IMG/VR virus record: IMGVR_UViG_3300042564_000380
Span: 1-26,781 of that record
Reading direction: 5' to 3' (one strand)
Length of the DNA stretch: 26,781 bases
Source of the DNA: a virus
The notes under the pieces were generated by a model that searched no databases, was not told the DNA's origin, and saw only the letters and a list, made by a program, of their open reading frames with translations. Position numbers and translations under genes: made by a program. Positions 20,752 to 26,781 of the stretch are shown here, piece by piece (position 1 is the stretch's first letter; every line of letters begins with the position of its first letter).

Positions 20752-21927
20752 ATGACACAACTAACTGAACATTTTACTCTCGCAGAAATGATTGTATCGC
20801 CAACCGCGAAGCGTCTTGGTATTCCTAACACACCAACTGCTGAACACATTGAGAACATGCGCTACTGCTGTGAAAAGATTCTTGAACCTGTTCGTGCCAA
20901 GTTTGGTCCAGTAACAATCAACTCTTCGTATCGTGCACCACTTGTCAATAAGGCAGTTGGTGGTTCGAAAACATCACAGCATGTCAATGGTCAAGCGATT
21001 GACTTTGAAGTAAAGGGTGTTGACAATAAGAAGGTTGCTGACTGGGTTGCTGACAATCTAGAGTTTGACCAAGTCATCCTCGAGTTTTACTCGGCAGGTG
21101 ACAAGAACTCTGGTTGGGTCCATGCTTCGATTAAGAAGGGCGGCGGAAACCGCAAACAGCGTCTGGTTGCTACCAAGTCTAAGGCAGGTGGAACAAAGTA
21201 TACTCCTGTTGCTGACTTCGATCCAAGCACAACAAAGGAAGCAGGTGCTCCTGTTGTTCAAGCAGTCGCTCAGGTTGCTAAGGCAGCAGTCCAAGCACCA
21301 ACTGTTGCTGGTCTCGGACCAATGCAATCACTACAAGCAAAATGTGGTGTCGCTGCTGATGGTAAGTGGGGTCCAGGAACATTCAAGGCAGCGAGAGATT
21401 ACTTCAAACTATCGACTGCACAAGCAGCACACTTCTTCGGACAGTGTGCTCACGAGTCAGGTGGATTTAAGGTGTTCTCTGAGAATCTAAACTATTCAGA
21501 TAAGGGTCTGAATGGTATCTTCAAGAAGTATTTCCCGACAATCGCTTCGACTGCAGGGTATGCTCGCAAACCAGAGAAGATTGCTAATAAGGTTTATGCA
21601 AACCGTATGGGTAATGGTCCTGAATCTTCAGGTGACGGTTACAAATGGCGTGGTCGTGGTCCTATCCAGTTAACTGGTAAGAGTAACTACACTCAATTCG
21701 CTCAAGACATTGGTCGTCCTGATGTTCTAACAAATCCTGACATCGTTGCAACAGAACTCGCATTCGAGTCAGCACTATGGTTCTTTAACAAGAACGGTCT
21801 GTTCGCAATCGCTGCTAAGGGTGTTACCGATGCAGTTATTGGTCAGATTACTCGTCGCGTAAACGGTGGCACGCATGGTCTAGATGACCGTATCAAGAAA
21901 ACTAAACAATTCGCAGCATGGGGATAA
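20752..21927 (+). CDS. Two-domain endolysin: M15 peptidase plus GH19 glycosidase
   Basis: 391 residues. N-terminal domain (about 1-130): a Peptidase_M15-type zinc endopeptidase with SSYRAPLVNKAVGGSKTSQH (H77), D84 in GQAIDFE and H124 in GWVHAS as metal ligands. An Ala-rich linker (about 160-188) leads to a peptidoglycan-binding-like stretch (MQSLQAKCGVAADGKWGPGT). The C-terminal domain (about 215-391) is GH19 chitinase/lysozyme-like: catalytic Glu in AHESGGF (E235), likely second Glu in SENLNY, and the GYKWRGRGPIQLTG signature (297-309). It would cut both peptide cross-links and glycan strands. No signal peptide is visible, so it depends on a holin. The gene lies directly behind the holin candidate. 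Confidence 0.93.
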   Translation: MTQLTEHFTLAEMIVSPTAKRLGIPNTPTAEHIENMRYCCEKILEPVRAKFGPVTINSSYRAPLVNKAVGGSKTSQHVNGQAIDFEVKGVDNKKVADWVADNLEFDQVILEFYSAGDKNSGWVHASIKKGGGNRKQRLVATKSKAGGTKYTPVADFDPSTTKEAGAPVVQAVAQVAKAAVQAPTVAGLGPMQSLQAKCGVAADGKWGPGTFKAARDYFKLSTAQAAHFFGQCAHESGGFKVFSENLNYSDKGLNGIFKKYFPTIASTAGYARKPEKIANKVYANRMGNGPESSGDGYKWRGRGPIQLTGKSNYTQFAQDIGRPDVLTNPDIVATELAFESALWFFNKNGLFAIAAKGVTDAVIGQITRRVNGGTHGLDDRIKKTKQFAAWG

Positions 21928-21931
21928 GAAT

Positions 21932-22102
21932 ATGCTAAATCAAATCAAAGACGCACTAAAGAAACTTTTCGGTTTTGTTGACACTAACAAGGATGGCAAG
22001 GTCGATCTTGCTGAGATTACTGCAGCAGTCGACAAGGCAGAAGCAAAGGTCGAAGAAGTCAAGGCAGTTGTCAAAAAAGTACGCAAACCAAAGGCGAAGT
22101 AA
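21932..22102 (+). CDS. Small EF-hand protein
   Basis: 56 residues from the ATG at 21932, four bases after the endolysin stop. Residues 17-28, DTNKDGKVDLAE, are a perfect 12-residue EF-hand loop (D1, N3, D5, G6, V8, D9, E12), which should bind Ca2+. An amphipathic helix comes before (MLNQIKDALKKLFGFV) and a helix rich in Ala, Lys and Glu follows, ending in a basic tail (KKVRKPKAK). No signal peptide. It stands between lysis genes and a tail-anchored coiled-coil protein, so a role in lysis timing or as a calcium-responsive virion part is possible; neither is established. Confidence 0.8.
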   Translation: MLNQIKDALKKLFGFVDTNKDGKVDLAEITAAVDKAEAKVEEVKAVVKKVRKPKAK

Positions 22103-22570
22103 TTGGAATCTTTGGAAACCAAAGTCGCGGTAATCGAACACGATCTGAAGCAAATTCAGGTCGTGTTCAGTCGTCTCGACCTCGCCATCGAAAAGATTGG
22201 TGATGTTTCCAACTGCATCAATAAGATGCTCGCTGTCCACGATACTAAACTTGAAGCACAAGAATCAGTCAACGAAGATATCTACGAAAGTTTAGAAGTG
22301 CACAGACAAGAAACCAAGGCAATTAATGCCGAGTTACATTCGCGTATCACGACAACTACTCGTGAACTCGAGGCAAAAATTCAGTCTACGGAAGACAAGA
22401 TGCTCGCTGCAATCGGTGCACTAAAAACTTCTGTCGATAAAGAAGAAGAAAAAAACAAAAATCGTATTGACAAATTGGAAAAAACCAAGTATCTTATGAT
22501 TGGTGGTGGTATCGTTATCGGTGCTATCATCACCAAGGTGCTTCCAATGCTTATGAAATTTATTCAATAA
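22103..22570 (+). CDS. Coiled-coil protein with C-terminal membrane anchor
   Basis: 155 residues from TTG at 22103, immediately after the EF-hand stop. Residues 1-128 have heptad-like hydrophobic spacing (ETKVAVIEHDLKQIQVVFSRLDLAIEKI; TRELEAKIQSTEDKMLAAIGALKTSV), then one membrane segment at about 130-149 (YLMIGGGIVIGAIITKVLPML) and a short basic end: a tail-anchored protein with its coil in the cytoplasm. This form is known among phage membrane proteins and could act as an antiholin or lysis regulator, given the preceding holin and endolysin genes. I cannot name the family. It closes the late block. Confidence 0.75.
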   Translation: MESLETKVAVIEHDLKQIQVVFSRLDLAIEKIGDVSNCINKMLAVHDTKLEAQESVNEDIYESLEVHRQETKAINAELHSRITTTTRELEAKIQSTEDKMLAAIGALKTSVDKEEEKNKNRIDKLEKTKYLMIGGGIVIGAIITKVLPMLMKFIQ

Positions 22571-22575
22571 AAGCC

Positions 22576-22604
22576 TTTACTTTTCCCTCGTTTCGAGGTA
22601 TAAC
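22576..22604 (+). promoter_or_regulatory. Sigma70-like promoter of the primase gene, with palindromic spacer
   Basis: TTTACT (22576-22581), 17 bp, TATAAC (22599-22604). The spacer holds CCTCG-TTT-CGAGG (22586-22598), a perfect small palindrome. The ATG comes only seven bases after the -10 box, so the transcript would be leaderless or nearly so, unless transcription from upstream dominates. Confidence 0.55.
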
Positions 22605-22610
22605 TATATT

Positions 22611-23645
22611 ATGAGTTTATATATTGACATCAAGTATCTCCATGCGATTGCGTATCGCCTCGAGAACTTCAAGAAAAAATCACAAGATTTGTTCAACTGC
22701 AGATGTCCTCTCTGTGGTGATTCACAGCGTAATAAGAAAAGAGCACGTGGTTATTTCTATCGCGGTAAACAGGATCTGTATTACAAGTGCCATAAGTGTG
22801 GTGCGAGTCATCACTTCGGAACCTTCCTGAAGAACTTCGATCCTAACCAATACAGTCAGTATGTCGTTGAACGATATGCTGATGGTGGACATGGTCGTGC
22901 CACCGCACATAAGAATGTTGAAGAAGTTCTCAAGTTTGAAGAACCAAAGTTTACTAAGAAACCTGAACCCAAACTTATCGACTCGATTATGGATCGTCTC
23001 GATACACTACCAGATGACCATGAGGTAATTCAATATGTTACTAACCGCAGGATCCCTCGCGATGCTTTTGATAGGTTGTATTTCATACCTAATGTTAAAG
23101 ATGTCATACAACTTAATGACAAATACAAAAACTCGATCATTACGTCTGAGCCGCGACTCGCGATTCCTTTTCTTGATGGCAATAACAAACTCCTTGTTGT
23201 TAGCCTTCGCGGAATCAGAGGCGAGTCACTTCGTTATATTAACATTAAGGTAGACGAAGATGCTCCCTCGATTTTTGGATTGGATAAGGTCGATCCTACG
23301 CAAGAAGTATTCGTCGTCGAAGGTCCTCTTGATTCCCTTTTTCTGCATAATTCTATTGCTTGTGCTGGAACCTCATTCGGAAAGATTGATCAACTCCCGA
23401 TCGCAAAAGATAAAATAACAATTATTTTCGACAACCAACCTAAGAACAGAGACGTCGGTAAGTTGATGAATAAGTATATTGATCAGGGATACAGAATCGT
23501 AATCTGGCCAGATGTTCCAGGAAAAGATATTAATGAAATGATTGAAAATGGATTGACTTCCGAGGAAATTCAAGATATTATAAATCATAATAAGTTTCTA
23601 GGACTAGCAGCAAAGGCAAAGTATGCCATGTGGAGGAAGGTATGA
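22611..23645 (+). CDS. 61: DNA primase, gp61-like
   Basis: 344 residues. The N-terminal zinc-binding domain has CPLC (C32, C35) and CHKC (C60, C63), within FNCRCPLCGDSQRNKKRARGYF and YYKCHKCGASHHFG, as in T4 gp61. The TOPRIM core follows, with VFVVEGPLDSLF (Glu237, Asp241) and an acidic metal-binding stretch IIFDNQPKNRD. It makes short RNA primers for lagging-strand synthesis and acts together with gp41 helicase, encoded 14 kb upstream. The start lies seven bases after a -10-like box with no clear ribosome site. The stop overlaps the next gene (ATGA). Confidence 0.95.
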   Translation: MSLYIDIKYLHAIAYRLENFKKKSQDLFNCRCPLCGDSQRNKKRARGYFYRGKQDLYYKCHKCGASHHFGTFLKNFDPNQYSQYVVERYADGGHGRATAHKNVEEVLKFEEPKFTKKPEPKLIDSIMDRLDTLPDDHEVIQYVTNRRIPRDAFDRLYFIPNVKDVIQLNDKYKNSIITSEPRLAIPFLDGNNKLLVVSLRGIRGESLRYINIKVDEDAPSIFGLDKVDPTQEVFVVEGPLDSLFLHNSIACAGTSFGKIDQLPIAKDKITIIFDNQPKNRDVGKLMNKYIDQGYRIVIWPDVPGKDINEMIENGLTSEEIQDIINHNKFLGLAAKAKYAMWRKV

Positions 23646-23908
23646 GCGAATTGGTCGCTAATGAATATGGTATAGAGTTCGACCATATTAAAATTACAAA
23701 GTTACGCATCCATCGAACAGACGACATGTGGTTAGTCGAGTATCGCCGCCAACCTCGTTGGTTTCTTGGACTCGACCGCTGGTGGTGGTTCGATGATGGT
23801 AGGTATGCAAATTATGCCGATGCAACTGATCGCATAGATACTCTGTTGGGTATTGGTTTTGTGAGCAAGGCACAGTTCCAAACAGTCAAAGAGTTTGAAG
23901 TCGAGTAA
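23642..23908 (+). CDS. Hypothetical Trp-rich small protein
   Basis: 88 residues from the ATG at 23642, preceded by GAGGAAGG and overlapping the primase stop. It contains many Trp (MWLVEYRRQPRWFLGLDRWWWFDDGRY) and a following ADATDRIDTLLGIGF helix. Similar small proteins occur, to my knowledge, in marine phages with no known function. No membrane segment or signal peptide. Confidence 0.75.
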   Translation: MSELVANEYGIEFDHIKITKLRIHRTDDMWLVEYRRQPRWFLGLDRWWWFDDGRYANYADATDRIDTLLGIGFVSKAQFQTVKEFEVE

Positions 23909-24453
23909 TGCTTTATACTGGTTCAGGTAATATTCCGAATCACATCTACTGTTGGGTGCAATCATCATTCATTCGTAAAGATGTAGAACCTTATACCTTT
24001 GAACCCTGCGTTTGGTTTGCATTACATTCGAAACCTGGACATTCATGGGGTTGCCATGTGATGTTGGAATGTGGTGCAGTCTACCGTGGCGTTCCTCCGC
24101 ATGCTCTGGCATTTTCTGTAGAACCAGAACCATTTTGGAGACTTGATGATACACAGGTATGGGATTGTTATGGTGATCAGTTCTCGGTTGTGCGATATGA
24201 TTATCTAAACACTCAGCGAGCAGAGATACGCAGCACTGGAGAGTTTGGTCGCTATCTGTTTACTGCTATTCCTATGAACGATGGTTACAGTATGCATCCA
24301 TCGCAATCTAAAGAGTTTATGTTTATAGAACTAGACAACGGCAGACTGTGTATCATGCCAACAAATGAACTACGGTTCCACGACAAGTCATTTACCGAGG
24401 GTGATTGGCCAACTAATATTAAACTGAATACAAAATCATGGAGAGTTGAATGA
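23908..24453 (+). CDS. Hypothetical protein
   Basis: 181 residues starting at an ATG that overlaps the previous stop (TAATG). Visible features: many Trp, Cys and His (PCVWFALHSKPGHSWGCHVMLECGAVYRG), then VWDCYGDQFSVVRYDYL and HDKSFTEGDWPTNIKLN near the end. Five Cys and several His in the first half might bind metal, but no fixed motif is present. I have a weak impression of homologs in other marine T4-like phages. Cytoplasmic; likely co-translated with its neighbours in the primase-to-ThyX string. Confidence 0.78.
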   Translation: MLYTGSGNIPNHIYCWVQSSFIRKDVEPYTFEPCVWFALHSKPGHSWGCHVMLECGAVYRGVPPHALAFSVEPEPFWRLDDTQVWDCYGDQFSVVRYDYLNTQRAEIRSTGEFGRYLFTAIPMNDGYSMHPSQSKEFMFIELDNGRLCIMPTNELRFHDKSFTEGDWPTNIKLNTKSWRVE

Positions 24454-24644
24454 AAGATGATATTAAACATGTGCTTCGGAAACAGTTCCAAGCGAATATT
24501 GAAAAGCATGCAATGAACGTGCGTGTTATGATGAATAACCCAATGGCGATTCACGAGCATACTGACTTCATGGGCGCGATTGAACTAGAACTTGGTCATA
24601 TCGCTGAATACAAAGACAAGTTGGAAGCATTGGAAAACATTTAA
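24450..24644 (+). CDS. Small helical conserved phage protein
   Basis: 64 residues, MKDDIKHVLRKQFQANIEKH..., with the stretch NVRVMMNNPMAIHEHTDFMGAIELELGHIAEYKDKLEAL that I recall as typical of a short protein found in many T4-like phages. It is predicted to be two or three helices. Function unknown. It overlaps the genes on both sides by four bases or less. Confidence 0.82.
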   Translation: MKDDIKHVLRKQFQANIEKHAMNVRVMMNNPMAIHEHTDFMGAIELELGHIAEYKDKLEALENI

Positions 24645-24817
24645 TGAGTGAACAAGAAATGAATGATGACCTCTGGCGTGCGAAAGATCGCATCGTGGAA
24701 CTTGAGAATGCGGTACGTTCTCTTAATCAATTGTGGACTAACGAGTATACTGCACATCATAAGACACAACTACAAGTAATTGAACTACAAAAGCGTATAA
24801 TGGGAATTAAAGAATGA
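24644..24817 (+). CDS. Small coiled-coil protein
   Basis: 57 residues, MSEQEMNDDLWRAKDRIVEL..., ending QLQVIELQKRIMGIKE. The whole length is helical with heptad spacing of Leu/Ile/Val, suggesting a short coiled coil. It fits exactly between its neighbours: its ATG overlaps the stop of the gene before (TAATG), and its stop overlaps the ThyX start (ATGA). That tight fit is strong evidence that it is real although very short. Function unknown. Confidence 0.8.
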   Translation: MSEQEMNDDLWRAKDRIVELENAVRSLNQLWTNEYTAHHKTQLQVIELQKRIMGIKE

Positions 24818-25512
24818 GTGAAGTGAACCTAGTAAGTCTGTCTAAACCTTCTGCCTACACCGAATGTAACTCTGCCAATGAATTGGTTGCTTGGGCAGCA
24901 AGAGTATCTAATCCGTCAAATCAAAACAACACAGCAACAGCACCTAAGTTGGTTCAATATTTAATCAAGAACAAACACTGGTCACCACTGGAGATGGTCC
25001 ATGTCGCAATGGAAATTAAAACAACACGAGATATTGCCCGTCAGATTCTGCGGCATAGTTCTTTCAGATTCCAAGAGTACAGTCAGCGTTACGCCGATCC
25101 AACCCAGGATCTGGGATTTGTTGTACGGGAAGCACGCCTGCAGGATGCCAAGAATAGACAGAACTCAGTAGACGTTGAAGACTCTCGCCTACAAGAAGAA
25201 TGGGCAATGAAACAGGTAACTGCTACTGACGCTGCACTAGATGCTTATGAGTGGGCAATTGAAAATGGTATCGCCAAGGAACAGGCACGTGCTGTTCTGC
25301 CTGAAGGTAACACCGAGTCGGTCATGATCATGTCTGGTTCGCTTCGGTCATGGGTGCACTATTGTCAGTTGCGTATGGATAAGGCAACTCAAAAAGAACA
25401 CCGTATCGTCGCCGAGCAGTGCTGGGAAATCATTTGCCACCACTTCCCTGATGTGAAGGCAGCAATTGATAGTATGGCAGCGCAAGCAGAGTTCGAAAGA
25501 AAACTACCTTGA
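24814..25512 (+). CDS. thyX: Flavin-dependent thymidylate synthase ThyX
   Basis: 232 residues. ThyX features: NKHWSPLEMVHVAMEI, the signature region ARQILRHSSFRFQEYSQRY (75-93) and the C-terminal substrate-binding part LPEGNTES...GSLRSWVHYCQLRMDKATQKEHR. It makes dTMP from dUMP using methylene-tetrahydrofolate, FAD and NADPH, feeding phage DNA synthesis. The classical RHRx7S motif here reads RHSx7S (R80, H81, S82, S90), with an Arg at 85; the change should be noted but the rest of the protein is intact. Upstream overlap is ATGA. Its neighbours (MazG-like and NrdA) also concern nucleotides. Confidence 0.95.
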   Translation: MSEVNLVSLSKPSAYTECNSANELVAWAARVSNPSNQNNTATAPKLVQYLIKNKHWSPLEMVHVAMEIKTTRDIARQILRHSSFRFQEYSQRYADPTQDLGFVVREARLQDAKNRQNSVDVEDSRLQEEWAMKQVTATDAALDAYEWAIENGIAKEQARAVLPEGNTESVMIMSGSLRSWVHYCQLRMDKATQKEHRIVAEQCWEIICHHFPDVKAAIDSMAAQAEFERKLP

Positions 25513-26132
25513 CCCAATCTGGAAAAAAGTTTCAAAATTCTCGGGACGTGATTTTTTCGCGGCCGAATTTTGAGTCCAAAAACCCGCACGAAACCGCAAT
25601 TATAAAATACAATGAAGAAGAAGATTTTTACTATCTAGAATCTGATGTTTTTGAACAAGTTGGTTGGAAACCAGGAGATGATATCATCTGGATTGAAAAT
25701 GAAGATGGCAGTTTTACATTAAGGAAAGAAGAAAATATTATGAATAACCAAAAAGACGTTACCGAATTTATGACATCTGCCGATCAGTATATTGGTGAAA
25801 CGCCACACTTGAACGAGAAAAATGAGCAGCAGGCACGCCTATATATTGACCTGATTGATGAAGAATTTCGTGAACTTTGTGACGGATTTCTTCGTCGCCA
25901 TATCGGAGACATTGCTGACGGTGGTGCCGACCTAGTTTGGGTTGTCCAAGGATTGTTTACAACTCTTGGTATCGACTTCAATAAAGTCTGGGAAGAAGTT
26001 CGTGCGTCAAACATGAGCAAGGTTTCTGATAATGGTAAGATTAAAAAGCGCGAAGATGGTAAGATTCTGAAACCAGAATCATACTTTAAACCAGACATTG
26101 AACGAGTATTGAAGGAACAGGGACTTAAATGA
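25509..26132 (+). CDS. AbrB/MazE-like domain fused to MazG-like pyrophosphohydrolase
   Basis: 207 residues if translation begins at the TTG at 25509, which overlaps the thyX stop. Residues 38-72 (EDFYYLESDVFEQVGWKPGDDIIWIENEDGSFTLRK) match a swapped-hairpin AbrB/MazE-type DNA-binding domain. From M78 (25740), residues 82-207 form an all-alpha MazG/PRA-PH-like enzyme: EEFREL (E118, E119, E122), DIADGGADLVW (D134, D137, D141) and a basic SNMSKVSDNGKIKKREDGK. MazG enzymes cut NTPs or (in phage) ppGpp-type or dNTP substrates. The two parts might be made as one fusion, or M78 might start a separate MazG; an AAGGA at 25721-25725 allows weak independent initiation. Confidence 0.8.
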   Translation: MTQSGKKFQNSRDVIFSRPNFESKNPHETAIIKYNEEEDFYYLESDVFEQVGWKPGDDIIWIENEDGSFTLRKEENIMNNQKDVTEFMTSADQYIGETPHLNEKNEQQARLYIDLIDEEFRELCDGFLRRHIGDIADGGADLVWVVQGLFTTLGIDFNKVWEEVRASNMSKVSDNGKIKKREDGKILKPESYFKPDIERVLKEQGLK

Positions 26133-26781
26133 AAAAAGAAACGTATCTGGGTATAGAAATAGATTATTCACGCGACTCTCTATTTGATAAACTTGGTATC
26201 CAGCGACTAGAAGAATCATACATGCGCGAGGATGAAACTTCTCCGCAGCATAGATTCGCTTATGTTTCTACTACTTTCGCATCAAATCTGGAACATGCTC
26301 AGCGTTTATATGAGTATTCATCCAAGCATTGGTTGTCATATGCCACACCAATTCTTTCCTTTGGTCGTTCTAAGCGTGGAATGCCAATCAGTTGTTTTTT
26401 AAATTTCATCGATGACACAGCAGAAGGTCTAGTTGAGAATCTCAGCGAAACCAATTGGTTGTCCATGATCGGAGGAGGAGTTGGAATTGGTTTTGGAATT
26501 CGTGCTGCTGACGATAAGTCTACTGGTGTTATGCCACATCTTAAAACTTATGACGCAAGTTCCATGGCGTATCGTCAGGGTCGCACTCGTCGTGGCAGTT
26601 ATGCCGCTTATCTTGACATTAGTCATCCTGACGTGGGACAATTTCTTGAGATGCGTAAACCCACTGGAGATCCCAACATCCGATGCCTCAATTTACATCA
26701 CGGAATCAACATTACCGATGACTTTATGGAAATCATCCAACGATGCATGGCAGACCATGAAGCAGATGACAGTTGGAATCT
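26129..26781 (+). CDS. nrdA: Ribonucleotide reductase alpha subunit, NrdA-like (3' partial)
   Basis: 217 residues are visible; the frame is open to the window end. It begins MKKETYLGIEIDYSRD and soon enters the catalytic barrel region: YATPILSFGRSKRGMPISCF (Cys89, the position of the redox Cys of class I enzymes), WLSMIGGGVGIGFGIR, MAYRQGRTRRGSYAAYLDISHPD and RCLNLHHGIN. It reduces ribonucleotides to deoxyribonucleotides for phage DNA. No ATP-cone is present at the N-terminus, unlike E. coli or T4 NrdA; this shorter type is the one found in cyanophages. The ATG overlaps the stop of the MazG-like gene (ATGA). Confidence 0.93.
   Translation, partial: MKKETYLGIEIDYSRDSLFDKLGIQRLEESYMREDETSPQHRFAYVSTTFASNLEHAQRLYEYSSKHWLSYATPILSFGRSKRGMPISCFLNFIDDTAEGLVENLSETNWLSMIGGGVGIGFGIRAADDKSTGVMPHLKTYDASSMAYRQGRTRRGSYAAYLDISHPDVGQFLEMRKPTGDPNIRCLNLHHGINITDDFMEIIQRCMADHEADDSWN

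Noticed and set aside
1-26781. CRISPR arrays, transposases, integrase, attachment sites, rRNA
   Set aside because: I looked for spaced direct repeats, terminal inverted repeats and the matching protein motifs on both strands and saw none.

Overview
The window is one continuous, densely packed block of a T4-like (tailed, contractile-type) bacteriophage genome. Every protein gene I can support and the single tRNA lie on the + strand, mostly with ATGA/TAATG stop-start overlaps or gaps of a few bases. The replication core follows the T4 order (gp44, gp62, RegA, gp43, UvsX, gp41, then gp61 further on). Several other genes are typical of marine and freshwater T4-like phages: Hsp20, ThyX, a cone-less ribonucleotide reductase, the RKSFCARMSG-type small protein and a 2OG oxygenase. 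The host must have an outer membrane, because the phage carries an Rz/Rz1 spanin pair and an endolysin. I see no photosynthesis genes, integrase, insertion sequence or CRISPR array, so a lytic phage of an aquatic Gram-negative heterotroph is the best guess. This is inference.

Layout. 1-1590: clamp loader subunits and RegA. 1591-3165: a three-gene insert (Hsp20, a small conserved protein, a secreted DNA/RNA nuclease) bounded by promoters. 3225-8361: DNA polymerase, UvsX, a small CxxC protein and gp41 helicase. 8351-10154: 2OG-Fe(II) oxygenase, tRNA-Arg(UCU), an unknown protein and a GT-A glycosyltransferase. 10173-20305: a late block of virion genes, with Rz/Rz1 inside it. 20307-22570: holin candidate, two-domain endolysin, EF-hand peptide and a coiled-coil tail-anchored protein. 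22611-26781: primase, four small unknown genes, ThyX, an AbrB-like/MazG-like fusion and the start of NrdA.

The most interesting region is 10173-20305. Two proteins begin with ten-residue leaders (MQSFLSFLSE|A and MLSFKEFITE|A) that match in length and pattern the capsid-targeting leader of T4 internal head proteins (MKTYQEFIAE|A, cut by the gp21 prohead protease after I/L-x-E). A third copy (MLSFKGFLEE) sits inside another protein, and a 635-residue basic mosaic protein has about seven I/L-x-E sites at apparent module borders. The simplest reading is that this phage packages and probably injects a large set of internal proteins. They may include a ligase-like nucleotidyltransferase (KIDDR motif), an HxGH nucleotidyltransferase and possibly a Dps-like ferroxidase encoded among them.

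Transcription signals are consistent. Four sigma70-like promoters (before Hsp20, DNA polymerase, the tRNA and primase) all have a 17-bp spacer. Exact T4-type late boxes TATAAATA stand before the virion block (10139), before the repeat protein (15898) and before Hsp20 (1614). All assignments come from reading motifs by eye; no database search was run.
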